DNA of 64,000 nucleotides, taken from the NCBI RefSeq assembly GCF_900103715.1, contig NZ_FNHL01000001.1, forward strand, positions 601,295-665,294, in the 5' to 3' direction. The DNA comes from Halogranum gelatinilyticum (GTDB lineage: Archaea > Halobacteriota > Halobacteria > Halobacteriales > Haloferacaceae). Shown one piece after another: positions 43,512 through 51,501 of this stretch. The position numbers and the translations under genes were made by a program. The notes beneath the pieces were generated by a model. That model did no database searches, was not told the origin of the DNA, and saw only the letters and a list, made by a program, of their open reading frames with translations. Numbering within the stretch: the first letter of the stretch is position 1; each line of letters opens with the position of its first letter.

Positions 43512-44220
43512 ACAGCCTCCCGCGACTCGGTCGGCAGACACGAACCGGTCGGCGTATGACGTCGCCGACATCGTCCCCGTCGACGGCTTCGACGCGGTGT
43601 CGGCGGGCACCAACGTCCTCGTCAGCGGCCCGCCGCAGTCCGGCAAGACGCGGCTCGCGCTCCGGCTGCTCGCCCGCGGGACGGCGACCGGTGAGCAGGC
43701 CATCGCCGTCACGGCCGACGTCGACGGCACACGCCTCCGCCAGCGGTTCGAGGCGGTCGACGGCGACCCCTCGCGGCTCCACGTCGTCGACTGCTCGGGT
43801 GCCAGCGGCAAGGAGTCGTTCGACGACGCCGAAGGGGTGAGATACGTCTCCTCGCCTGCAGACCTCACCGGTATCGGACTGGGTGTCGTCAAATGCACCA
43901 GACAGATCGTCGCGGACGCCGACGCCGACGACGATGGCGTTCGGCTGTCGACGCTCTCGCTGTCGACGATGCTCCGCTATACGGAGATGAACCGGCTGTT
44001 CGGTTTCCTGCACGTCCTGACCGGCCGGGTGTCGGCGGCGGGCTACCTCGGCGTCTCGACGGTCGACCCGACGGCTCACAGCGACGAAGAGCGTAACACG
44101 CTCCGCTCGCTGTACGACGTGGTCGTCGAACTCCGGGAGACCGACGACGGCAGCCGGGAGATCCGGGTCGTCGGCGACGAGGACGTGCCGAGCACGTGGC
44201 GGACGCTCGCGCCTCCCTGA
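43504..44220 (+). CDS. RecA/KaiC-like P-loop ATPase (HTR-like protein, DUF7504-like)
   Basis: 238 residues from GTG 43504. Walker A GPPQSGKT (42-49), later TVDPTAHSDEE, and a degenerate RecA core (VGVVKCTRQIVADADADD, LSTMLRYTEMNRLFGFLHVLTGRVSAAGYLGVSTVD). Such proteins are called HTR-like and are associated with haloarchaeal signal transduction, but no output is known. It overlaps the HalX gene by 8 bp, implying translation coupling and possibly a shared complex. Confidence 0.85.
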   Translation: MSEQPPATRSADTNRSAYDVADIVPVDGFDAVSAGTNVLVSGPPQSGKTRLALRLLARGTATGEQAIAVTADVDGTRLRQRFEAVDGDPSRLHVVDCSGASGKESFDDAEGVRYVSSPADLTGIGLGVVKCTRQIVADADADDDGVRLSTLSLSTMLRYTEMNRLFGFLHVLTGRVSAAGYLGVSTVDPTAHSDEERNTLRSLYDVVVELRETDDGSREIRVVGDEDVPSTWRTLAPP

Positions 44221-44260
44221 GACGAAACGGTCATGCCCACTCGTCGGCAACGACTCGGTA

Positions 44261-45238
44261 ATGGAGTGCGACAAGTGCAGTCGCGACGCGGTGATGCACG
44301 CGGGCTACTCCGGGGCACATCTCTGTGAGGACCATTTCTGTGCCTCGGTCGACAAACGCGTCCGCCGCCGCATCCGCGAGGATAGTATGCTCCCGTCCGA
44401 CGCGACACCCGAGGACCCAGAGACGTGGGTCATCGGTCTCTCGGGCGGAAAAGACAGCGTCGTGCTCACCCACATCCTCGACGAAACATTTGGAAAAGAC
44501 CCGCGCATCGAGATGATCGCGCTGACCATCCACGAGGGTATCGAGGGCTACCGCGACAAGAGCGTCGACGCCTGCGTCGAGCTGGCTGACGACCTCGATA
44601 TGCGCCACGAACTCGTGACGTACGAGGACGAAATCGGCGTCAAGATGGACGACGTCGCCGAGAAGGACCCGATGGACATGGCTCCCTGCGCCTACTGCGG
44701 GGTCTTCCGTCGCGACCTCCTCGAACGCTTCGCCGACGAGTACGGCGCGGACAAGCTCTTGACCGGCCACAACCTCGACGACGAGGCCGAGACGGCGCTG
44801 ATGAACTTCCTCGAAGGCGACGTCAAACAGGTCGCCAAACATTTCGACGCCAGCATCGGCGGCTTCGACGACCGCAACGAACAGGACGACTTCATCCCGC
44901 GGGCGAAGCCGCTGCGGGACGTCCCCGAGAAGGAGGTCGCGCTGTACGCCCACCTGAAAGACCTCCCCGCACACATCACCGAATGTCCCCACGCCAGTGA
45001 GGCGTTCCGCGGCGAGATTCAGGAGCTGATGTTGAAACTGGAGGAGAACCATCCCGGCACGCGCCACTCCATCATGGCCGGCTACGAGGAACTCGCGCAT
45101 CTCGCCGCCGAGCGGTACCGTGGCGACGGTGACGACGGCGAGGGGCCGGACCTCAACGAGTGCGAGCGGTGTGGGTCGATGACCGCGCGCGACGTCTGTC
45201 GGAAGTGCAAGCTGGTCGAAGCCATCGAGGCCGTGTAG
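44261..45238 (+). CDS. ncsA: tRNA 2-thiolation protein NcsA (TIGR00269 family)
   Basis: 325 residues. An N-terminal zinc finger (MECDKCSRDAVMHAGYSGAHLCEDHF), the PP-loop ATP site GLSGGKDS (59-66), a CAYCG pair, TGHNLDDEAET, and a C-terminal zinc ribbon (CERCGSMTARDVCRKC). These are the features of NcsA/Ncs6, which adenylates U34 of tRNA-Lys/Gln/Glu and inserts sulfur delivered by a SAMP activated by UbaA, itself encoded in this window at 7662-8471. It converges on ftsZ2. Confidence 0.93.
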   Translation: MECDKCSRDAVMHAGYSGAHLCEDHFCASVDKRVRRRIREDSMLPSDATPEDPETWVIGLSGGKDSVVLTHILDETFGKDPRIEMIALTIHEGIEGYRDKSVDACVELADDLDMRHELVTYEDEIGVKMDDVAEKDPMDMAPCAYCGVFRRDLLERFADEYGADKLLTGHNLDDEAETALMNFLEGDVKQVAKHFDASIGGFDDRNEQDDFIPRAKPLRDVPEKEVALYAHLKDLPAHITECPHASEAFRGEIQELMLKLEENHPGTRHSIMAGYEELAHLAAERYRGDGDDGEGPDLNECERCGSMTARDVCRKCKLVEAIEAV

Positions 45239-45355
45239 TCGAGACGGCTGTAAGACGTGTCTCGTCGTCGGCTCCCTTCACACCGTATGACAGCGTCGTC
45301 GCTCGTGGCTGTCGCTCGCGACTGTAAAAACGAAGTAGAGAGTTCGAGTCGTGGC

Positions 45356-46543
45356 TTAGCGGATGACGTCGAGACCGTTGTTCTTCTCGACCTCGTCGCG
45401 TCCGCCGTCGGACTGCCACGCTTCGTTGGTGTTCTGACCGCTACTCGAACTCGAGCTCGAACCGAAGTCCGAAGCCTGATTGTCGAGGCTCGCGCGGGAC
45501 TTGTCGGCCTGTTTCTGCGTCGTCGGGCCGAGCACCTGCGCGCTCTGGACGCCGGTCATGATGGCCATGACGCGGACCTTGCCCTTGTACTCCTCGTGGA
45601 TGCGGGCACCCCAGATGACGTTTGCGCTCGCTTCGAGCCGTTCGGTGATGTTGTCCGCGATGCCCTCGGCCTCCTTCAGCGTGAGGTCGGGGCCGCCCGT
45701 GATGTGGACGAGGCCACCCGAGGCCCCCCGGTAGTCCACGTCGAGCAGCGGATGGTTCATCGCGTCGTTGACCACTTCTTGGGTCTTGTTCTTGTCCTGT
45801 GTCTCGCCGACGAGCATCACCGCGACGCCGCCCTGGTTCATGATGGTCGACATGTCGGCGTAGTCGAGGTTGATGAGCGACGGCTGGGTGATGGTCTCGG
45901 AGATGCCCTTGACGGTCTCGGCGATGATCTGGTCCATGACCGAGAACGCCTTGCCGATCGGCAGGTTGGGCACGTAGTCGAGCAGGCGGTTGTTGTCGAG
46001 GACGATGATGGAGTCCGCCTCGTTGCGGAGGTTCTCCAGCCCTTCCTCGGCCTTGACCGTCCGGGCACGCTCGACGTTGAACGGGGTCGAGACCATGCCA
46101 ACGACGATTGCGCCCTGCTCCTTTGCGATCTTGGCGACGACGGGTGCCGCACCCGTCCCGGTTCCGCCACCCATACCGGCGGTGACGAACACGAGGTCGG
46201 CGTTGCCGAGGACCTCCTTGATGGTACCCTGTGCCATCTCCGTGGCACGTTCGCCCATCGAGGGGTCGCCACCGGCACCGAGCCCCTGCGTCAGGGACTT
46301 GCCGACGAGGATCTTCGTGTCGGCCTCGATCATCTTGAGGTGCTGCTTGTCGGTGTTGATGGCGACGGTATCTGCGCCCTCGACACCGATGTTGTACAGT
46401 CGGTTGATGGTGTTGTTACCGGCACCACCGGCGCCGACGATGACGATTCGCGGTTCCCCGAAATCGTCGTCGTCGTCGTCGATATCCATGTCACGCTGCT
46501 CGGCTTCCGCGTTGTCGAGTGCGTCTTGAACGATGTCTTGCAT
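45356..46543 (-). CDS. ftsZ2: cell division protein FtsZ (FtsZ2 type)
   Basis: 395 residues. Nucleotide-binding motif [12 protein letters not shown] (38-48), tubulin signature [10 protein letters not shown] (125-134), T7-loop NLDYADM (225-231) and the FtsZ C-terminal domain. The Ser-rich C-terminal tail (SSSSSSSGQ) is typical. In haloarchaea FtsZ2 constricts the division ring assembled by FtsZ1. It is preceded 3 bp upstream by cdrS, which controls it, so both are in one operon. The N-terminal extension [12 protein letters not shown] is acidic, as in the haloarchaeal proteins. Confidence 0.95.
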   Translation of the reverse strand: MQDIVQDALDNAEAEQRDMDIDDDDDDFGEPRIVIVGAGGAGNNTINRLYNIGVEGADTVAINTDKQHLKMIEADTKILVGKSLTQGLGAGGDPSMGERATEMAQGTIKEVLGNADLVFVTAGMGGGTGTGAAPVVAKIAKEQGAIVVGMVSTPFNVERARTVKAEEGLENLRNEADSIIVLDNNRLLDYVPNLPIGKAFSVMDQIIAETVKGISETITQPSLINLDYADMSTIMNQGGVAVMLVGETQDKNKTQEVVNDAMNHPLLDVDYRGASGGLVHITGGPDLTLKEAEGIADNITERLEASANVIWGARIHEEYKGKVRVMAIMTGVQSAQVLGPTTQKQADKSRASLDNQASDFGSSSSSSSGQNTNEAWQSDGGRDEVEKNNGLDVIR

Positions 46544-46546
46544 CGG

Positions 46547-46738
46547 TTACACCCTCGCCCAGCTGCGCTTGGTGGTCTTCTCTTTTTTCTGGGCGTCGCG
46601 GCTCTCGCCCTGTTCGTTGAGCATCTCACGGACGGCCGAGCGAATCGCCTCGCTTCGGTTCGGGAACTTCCCCGTTTCGACCATCTGTTCGACCTCTTCA
46701 ATCTGCTGCTTCGGAATTCGTAGTGTCACACGCTCCAT
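46547..46738 (-). CDS. cdrS: ribbon-helix-helix regulator of cell division CdrS
   Basis: 63 residues, a single ribbon-helix-helix unit ([40 protein letters not shown]). The first strand RVTLRIP contacts DNA and the dimer is completed by the two helices. In Halobacterium and Haloferax, CdrS is the RHH regulator cotranscribed with ftsZ2. Here it ends 3 bp before ftsZ2. The strongly charged C-terminus [14 protein letters not shown] may help DNA binding. The GTAAGAC palindrome upstream is its likely target. Confidence 0.92.
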   Translation of the reverse strand: MERVTLRIPKQQIEEVEQMVETGKFPNRSEAIRSAVREMLNEQGESRDAQKKEKTTKRSWARV

Positions 46739-46838
46739 GCTTACATTCCCCCGGTAAGACGGCGGGTCTGCCCCGTGCGGACGTCAGACACACCAAAACC
46801 CCATGACGGGAGGGTCATCCCCCGCCGGGTTCTGCCGT

Positions 46839-46908
46839 GTAAGACAACCGTCTTACGCAGAAGTAGGCACAGACCGACAGGTTATAAAGGTATCGGCGGT
46901 TGTAAGAC
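46839..46908 (-). promoter_or_regulatory. cdrS-ftsZ2 promoter with GTAAGAC palindromes
   Basis: GTAAGAC-AACC-GTCTTAC (46839-46856) is a perfect dyad. A minus-strand TATA box CTTTATAAC (46889-46881) lies just upstream, so the dyad covers the expected transcription start. A further GTAAGAC at 46902-46908 and another at 46754-46760 (within the leader, followed by a weak GGTCTGCC) flank it. RHH dimers bind such palindromes; autorepression by CdrS or control by CdrL is inferred. Confidence 0.65.
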
Positions 46909-46946
46909 AAATCCCGAATACGCCGTTTACAGAGCGTCTACTGGGA

Positions 46947-47486
46947 CTATGAGCGGTCGAGCACGTCTGCCGCCGGCGTCCGCCTTCCACAGCTCGGGCA
47001 GAAGGCCCAGTCCGACCGGACCTCGTCACCACAGTCACAGAAGGCACGTCTCGCGGTTTTCTCGCCACAGTTCGGACAGTAGACGTGGTCACCGTCGACT
47101 TCCTCGCCGCACTGTCCGCAGGCGGTCGTCGCGGTGTCTGCCGTCGTCTCCACCGGTGTCTTACGGACGCTGTCGTTCGGTTCCGGCTCTCGGTCGACGG
47201 CCGTGTCTGCCGGGGCGACGCCGTCGAAACTCACGTTGACGTTGACGTCGCTCGTCCGACGGTCTCTCGGCTCGCGCTCGGCCATCGCCGCGTCCAGTCG
47301 CTCGGAGATGAGTTCGTCGACGCGGGCGGCCAGGGCGTCGTCGACCGTGGCCGACTGTCCCGCGTCACGTTCCGCACCGTCGAGATACGCACGAAGTGCC
47401 TCGCGCATAGCCTCGCTCTTCGAGGCATCGAGCGCTTCGAGACGCTCGACGAGGTCTTCGTCCGCACGGAACGTGATCTTGCTCAT
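46947..47486 (-). CDS. cdrL: CdrL-like ribbon-helix-helix protein with double zinc ribbon
   Basis: 179 residues. The N-terminal RHH (MSKITFRADEDLVERLEALDASKSEAMREALRAYLDG, 1-37) resembles CdrS. A coiled, disordered middle leads to a C-terminal double zinc ribbon: CGQCGEE...YCPNCGEK, then FCDCGDEV...FCPSCGRR (from residue 123). CdrL is the longer partner of CdrS in haloarchaeal cell-division control and lies beside cdrS-ftsZ2, so this assignment is from position and domain order. TATA-like ATTAAAATA lies about 27-35 nt before the ATG. Confidence 0.82.
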   Translation of the reverse strand: MSKITFRADEDLVERLEALDASKSEAMREALRAYLDGAERDAGQSATVDDALAARVDELISERLDAAMAEREPRDRRTSDVNVNVSFDGVAPADTAVDREPEPNDSVRKTPVETTADTATTACGQCGEEVDGDHVYCPNCGEKTARRAFCDCGDEVRSDWAFCPSCGRRTPAADVLDRS

Positions 47487-47572
47487 CGTCTGTGCGGCAC
47501 ATTAACGCGGGACTATTTTAATCTTCCCTCATGTCAGACGATACCGTGGCGGTCACGAGCGAAAAACAGTAA

Positions 47573-47582
47573 TCGTTAAACG
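47573..47582 (+). promoter_or_regulatory. tRNA-Tyr promoter TATA element
   Basis: TCGTTAAACG, with GTTAAAC centred about 29 nt before the tRNA 5' end at 47607, is well placed as an archaeal BoxA. Confidence 0.5.
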
Positions 47583-47606
47583 ACAGTGCCGGATACGATT
47601 CAGTGA

Positions 47607-47680
47607 CCGCTCTTAGCTCAGCCTGGCAGAGCAGCCGACTGTAGATCGGCTTGTCCCCCGTTCAAATCGGGGAGAGCGGA
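47607..47680 (+). tRNA. tRNA-Tyr (anticodon GUA)
   Basis: A 74-nt cloverleaf: acceptor CCGCTCT pairs with AGAGCGG plus discriminator A; D arm GCTC/GAGC; anticodon stem GCCGA/TCGGC around loop CTGTAGA, so the anticodon is GTA at 47641-47643; T arm CCCCG/CGGGG with TTCAAAT. The C1-G72 first pair is the archaeal tRNA-Tyr identity element. CCA is not encoded. No intron interrupts it, and no integrase or duplicated 3' end is adjacent. Confidence 0.97.
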
Positions 47681-47732
47681 CTTCTCTAATTCCGACCGGC
47701 GAGCACTGCGTCGACCCCCGACCGTCGCCCGC

Positions 47733-48335
47733 TCAGTCTTTGTAGACCCAGTCCCGTTCGACCGTGAACGGCTCCAGTCGCGCGTAGTACGACCCCGAGA
47801 GGCGGCCGACGGCGTCGACCTTCTCGATGTCGATCTTCCCGTCGGTCAGGAGTTCGTCGTCGACGTGGATGCGTTCGATGCGGCCGAAGACGACGGTGTG
47901 GTCGCCGACCTCCATCGTGTCGTGGAGCGAGCACTCCATCGTCGCCTTCGCCGCCGCGACGAGCGGGACGTCTATCGTGGTCGCCTCCCGGCGGTCGAGG
48001 CCGACGACGTCGAACTCGTCGGTCTCGGGGTCGACGGGGCGGCTCGTCCCGTCCATCTGTTCGACGAGGTCGGCCGTGACGAGGTTGAGACCGAACGCCT
48101 CCGTCTCGACGGCGTTGCGTGCGGAATCCTTCAGCGTCCCGTCCGACCGGTGTTCCGCCGAGAACATCACCACCGGCGGGTCCGCCTCGATGACGCCCAT
48201 GTAGAAACTGAACGGCGCGAGGTTGTCGACGCCGTCGGTGCTCCGGGTCGAGACCCAGCCGATGGGTCGGGGGACGATGAGACTCGTGAGCAGCCGGTAC
48301 ATCTCGTCGACGGCCTCGTCGGGGTCGATATCCAT
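47733..48335 (-). CDS. flavin reductase family (FMN-binding split barrel) protein
   Basis: 200 residues: MDIDPDEAVDEMYRLLTSLIVPRPIGWVSTRSTDGVDNLAPFSFYMGV is the classic FMN-binding N-terminus. SARNAVETEAFGLNLVTADLVEQMD and FGRIERIHVDDELLTDGKIDIEKVDAVGRLSGSYYAR complete the fold. It binds FMN and may supply reduced flavin or act as a two-component oxygenase partner. It is divergent from the aldo/keto reductase at 48506. Confidence 0.9.
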   Translation of the reverse strand: MDIDPDEAVDEMYRLLTSLIVPRPIGWVSTRSTDGVDNLAPFSFYMGVIEADPPVVMFSAEHRSDGTLKDSARNAVETEAFGLNLVTADLVEQMDGTSRPVDPETDEFDVVGLDRREATTIDVPLVAAAKATMECSLHDTMEVGDHTVVFGRIERIHVDDELLTDGKIDIEKVDAVGRLSGSYYARLEPFTVERDWVYKD

Positions 48336-48505
48336 CGTCCTCTCTCTGCAAACCAGCCTGATAACTGTTCTCGCGGCTGAGCCGACACGACGGCGTTCCG
48401 GAGGCACGGTCTGTCCGAGATCGCTCGTCCCGACGCCGCCCTCCCGACACCGTCTATCTCTGCCGCAGCACAGACGTTTACACGCCTCCAGCGAGACGTC
48501 CGACC

Positions 48506-49495
48506 ATGGACCATCGGACACTCGGTAGCACGGGGTATCGCGTCACAGAGATCGGCCTCGGCACGTGGAACATCGGCAGCGACTGGGGCGACGTGAGCGA
48601 CGAGGAGGGCCGCGAGGCCATCCGGACCGCGCTCGACGCCGGTATCGACTTCCTCGACACCGCCGACGTCTACGGCGACGGCAAGAGCGAGCGCAACATC
48701 GGCGACGTGCTCGACGAGCGCGACGCGTACGACGACGTCACCGTCGCGACGAAGGCCGGCCGTCGCCTTGACCCGCACGAACCGGCGGGCTACAACGCCG
48801 AGAACTTCGAACAGTTCGTCGACCGCAGCCTCGACAACCTCGGCGTCGACTCGCTGGACCTCCTCCAGCTGCACTGTCCGCCGACCGAGGTCTACTACCA
48901 GCCCGAGGTCTTCGACGCCCTCGACGACCTGAAAGCCCGTGGGAAGATCGACGCCTACGGCGTCAGCGTCGAGAAGGTCGAAGAGGCACTGAAGGCCATC
49001 GAGTATCCGGGCGTCGAGTCCGTCCAGATCATCTTCAATCCGTTCCGCCAGCGGCCCTCGGAGCTGTTCTTCCGCGAGGCCGCACGCCGCGACGTGGGCG
49101 TCATCGTCCGCGTGCCGCTGGCGTCGGGGCTGCTGACCGGCAAGCTCGACCGCGACACGGAGTTCCCCGAAAACGACCACCGCAACTACAACCGCGACGG
49201 CGACGCCTTCGACGTGGGCGAGACGTTCGCGGGCGTCCCCTTCGAGGCGGGGCTGGACGCCGTCGACGAGCTTCGGCCCGCTGTCCCCGAGGGGACGACG
49301 ATGGCACAGTTCACGCTGCAGTGGATCCTCTCGTTCGACGCCGTGACGACGGTGATTCCGGGGTCGACGTCGCCGGAACACATCGAAGACAACGTCGCCG
49401 CCGCCGACCTCCCGCCGCTCACGGCGGACCAGCACCACCGCGTCGCCGAGGTGTACGACGAGTACGTCCGCGAGCACGTTCATCACCGCTGGTAA
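48506..49495 (+). CDS. aldo/keto reductase
   Basis: 329 residues with a TIM-barrel AKR fold. The catalytic tetrad is D in FLDTADVYGDG, Y of DVYG, K in VATKAGRR and H in LLQLHCPP. NADPH-binding IPGSTSPEHIEDNVAA lies near the C-terminus. It reduces aldehydes or ketones, with substrate unknown. It differs clearly from the AKR domain in the fusion at 25429. Confidence 0.93.
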   Translation: MDHRTLGSTGYRVTEIGLGTWNIGSDWGDVSDEEGREAIRTALDAGIDFLDTADVYGDGKSERNIGDVLDERDAYDDVTVATKAGRRLDPHEPAGYNAENFEQFVDRSLDNLGVDSLDLLQLHCPPTEVYYQPEVFDALDDLKARGKIDAYGVSVEKVEEALKAIEYPGVESVQIIFNPFRQRPSELFFREAARRDVGVIVRVPLASGLLTGKLDRDTEFPENDHRNYNRDGDAFDVGETFAGVPFEAGLDAVDELRPAVPEGTTMAQFTLQWILSFDAVTTVIPGSTSPEHIEDNVAAADLPPLTADQHHRVAEVYDEYVREHVHHRW

Positions 49496-49646
49496 CTCCG
49501 GCCGTCTTACGGTCGGCGACCGTCCGATCTCGACCTGCGTGCGTACGGCCCGCCGCACCCCGCGTGAACGCGTGCTCGTGCTCGCGTGACAGACTCGTGA
49601 ATGACTCTCTCGGAACGCCTATACGTCTCCTTCTCCACGCACCTCT

Positions 49647-50255
49647 ATGGACTATCAAGCCAGTCTCGACCGAGCACTCGACGAGGTCCCCGACCTCGGC
49701 GGGTCCGACGAGCGTCTCTCCGTTCCCGACGCGCAGGCACAGAAAGACGGGGCGTTCACCCGACTGACCAATCTCTCGGCCATCGCCGACGCCCTCTCGC
49801 GTGATCCCGAGCATCTCCACAGTGCCATCCAGCGCGAACTCGGGACCGCTGGCCAGTACTCCGACGGCCGTGCCCGCTACAACGGCAGTTTCTCCGGCCA
49901 GGACTTCGACGCCGCCGTCACGAGCTACATCGCGGAGTACGTCACCTGTTCGGAGTGTGGCCTGCCCGACACCCGCCTCGTCATGGAGGACCGAAACCAG
50001 ATGCTCCGCTGTGAGGCCTGTGGTGCCTTCCGGCCGGTCGCAAAGCGTAAGCGCGCCAGCCAGCGTTCCAGCGGGCCCGAGGTCGAAGAGGGCAAGACCT
50101 ACGAGGTCAAGATCACCGGCACCGGCCGCAAGGGCGACGGTGTCGCCGAGAAGGGCAAATACACCATCTTCGTCCCCGGCGCGCAGAAGGGCGACGTCGT
50201 CAACATCTACATCGAGAACGTGAGCGGCACGCTCGCGTTCGCCCGGCTGGCCTGA
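49647..50255 (+). CDS. translation initiation factor aIF-2 beta with C-terminal TRAM domain
   Basis: 202 residues. Residues 1-140 are aIF-2 beta: the RALDEVPDL opening, a helical core with TNLSAIADALSRDPEHLHSAIQRELGTAG, and a zinc ribbon CSECGLPDTRLVMEDRNQMLRCEACG. Residues about 145-202 are a TRAM domain (GKTYEVKITGTGRKGDGVAEKGKYTIFVPGAQKGDVVNIYIENVSGTLAFARL), an RNA-binding beta-barrel that also occurs alone in haloarchaea. This fusion is seen in haloarchaea. It is part of heterotrimeric aIF-2, which delivers initiator tRNA. A TATA box CCTATACGTC is about 25 nt before the ATG. Confidence 0.93.
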   Translation: MDYQASLDRALDEVPDLGGSDERLSVPDAQAQKDGAFTRLTNLSAIADALSRDPEHLHSAIQRELGTAGQYSDGRARYNGSFSGQDFDAAVTSYIAEYVTCSECGLPDTRLVMEDRNQMLRCEACGAFRPVAKRKRASQRSSGPEVEEGKTYEVKITGTGRKGDGVAEKGKYTIFVPGAQKGDVVNIYIENVSGTLAFARLA

Positions 50256-50292
50256 TCTTTCACCCGACGACTCCGCTGTCTTTCCGTTTCTC

Positions 50293-50339
50293 GGCTGTCT
50301 GACGCTCGTGGCAAGCGGTGCCTCAACCGTCGGACAGCC
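50293..50339. repeat. hairpin downstream of aIF-2 beta
   Basis: GGCTGTCTGAC (50293-50303) and GTCGGACAGCC (50329-50339) are inverted repeats with one mismatch, and a smaller GGCA/TGCC stem lies inside. It is 38 bp after the aIF-2 beta stop and could stabilise or end its transcript. No T-run follows. Confidence 0.5.
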
Positions 50340-50447
50340 TGTTCTCCGCCTGTTCTCCCGCTCATCGACCCCGAGCGGTTCGCCCGCCCGGACGGAAGCT
50401 TGAGGTAGTCAGCGGCCGGAGGTGAGCGTACCCACACGGTTCTCATC

Positions 50448-51497
50448 ATGTCTTCTTCACCGCTCGTCTTCGACGGCCACAACGACACGTTGCTCGACCT
50501 GTTGCACGGTCGGAGCGGCGAGCGGTCGTTCTTCGAGGCGTCCGAGTGCGGCCATCTCGACCTCCCGCGTGCCAGAGACGGCGGCTTCGGCGGCGGCTTC
50601 TTCGCCATGTTCGTCCCCAGTGAGGACGGCCTGGACCTCGTCGAGACCGACGAGGGCTACGAGGTCCCCCATCCCCCGGCCGTCCGTCACGAGTGCGCCC
50701 ACGAGATGACACAGCGACTGTTCGACCTGTTGACGACCCTCGTCGAGGAGTCCGAGGGCCAACTGCGACTCGTCCGCACCGCGGCCGAGTTGGCGGACTG
50801 CTTCGACGGCGACACGCTCGTCGCGCTCGCGCATCTCGAAGGGGCGGAGGCCGTCGCCCCCGACCTCTCGAACCTCACCGACCTGTACGACGCGGGCATC
50901 CGGTCGATCGGTCTCGTCTGGAGTCGGCAGAACGCCTTCGGGTACGGGGTCCCGTTCCGCTACCCTGCCTCGCCGGACATCGGTCCCGGATTGACCGACG
51001 CCGGGGAGGAACTCGTCGCCGCCTGTAACGACCTCGGCATCGTCGTCGACTGCGCCCATCTGAACGAACGGGGCTTCTGGGACGTCGCCGAAACGTCCGA
51101 CGACCCGCTCGTCGTCACCCACACCGCGGCCCACGAACTCTGTCCCTCCTCGCGCAATCTGACCGACGAACAGCTCGACGCCGTGGCCGACTCCGGCGGC
51201 GTCGTCGGCATCACCTTCGGCGTGAGCGACCTCCGACCGGACGGGGAGTTCGACGCCGACGTGCCGCTCTCGACGCTCGTCGACCACGTGGCGTACGTCG
51301 CCGACCGCCTCGGCGTCGACCACGTCGCGCTCGGCTCGGACTTCGACGGGACGACCGTGCCCGACTCCCTCGGCGACGTCAGCGGACTCCCGGCAGTCTT
51401 CGACGAACTCCGAGCCCGCGGCTTCGACGCGGACGGGGTGGAGAAGGTCGCCCACGACAACTGGCTCCGCGTGCTCGACGAGACGCTGGCGGTCTAG
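50448..51497 (+). CDS. membrane dipeptidase / renal dipeptidase family (M19)
   Basis: 349 residues. Zinc ligands of the M19 family: DGHND (H11, D13), E of HLEGAEAV, H of VTHTAAHELCPSSRNLTDEQ and D of ALGSDFDGTTVPD. It cleaves dipeptides, including D-amino-acid-containing ones, or beta-lactam-like bonds. No signal peptide is visible. A perfect GGAGGTGA (50418-50425) lies 22 nt before the ATG, too far for normal ribosome binding to this start. It converges on the PQQ lipoprotein gene, 4 bp away. Confidence 0.92.
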   Translation: MSSSPLVFDGHNDTLLDLLHGRSGERSFFEASECGHLDLPRARDGGFGGGFFAMFVPSEDGLDLVETDEGYEVPHPPAVRHECAHEMTQRLFDLLTTLVEESEGQLRLVRTAAELADCFDGDTLVALAHLEGAEAVAPDLSNLTDLYDAGIRSIGLVWSRQNAFGYGVPFRYPASPDIGPGLTDAGEELVAACNDLGIVVDCAHLNERGFWDVAETSDDPLVVTHTAAHELCPSSRNLTDEQLDAVADSGGVVGITFGVSDLRPDGEFDADVPLSTLVDHVAYVADRLGVDHVALGSDFDGTTVPDSLGDVSGLPAVFDELRARGFDADGVEKVAHDNWLRVLDETLAV

Positions 51498-51501
51498 CCG
51501 C

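Noticed and set aside
47607-47686. tRNA-Tyr as an integration (att) site
   Set aside because: No duplicated tRNA 3' end and no integrase gene nearby in the window.
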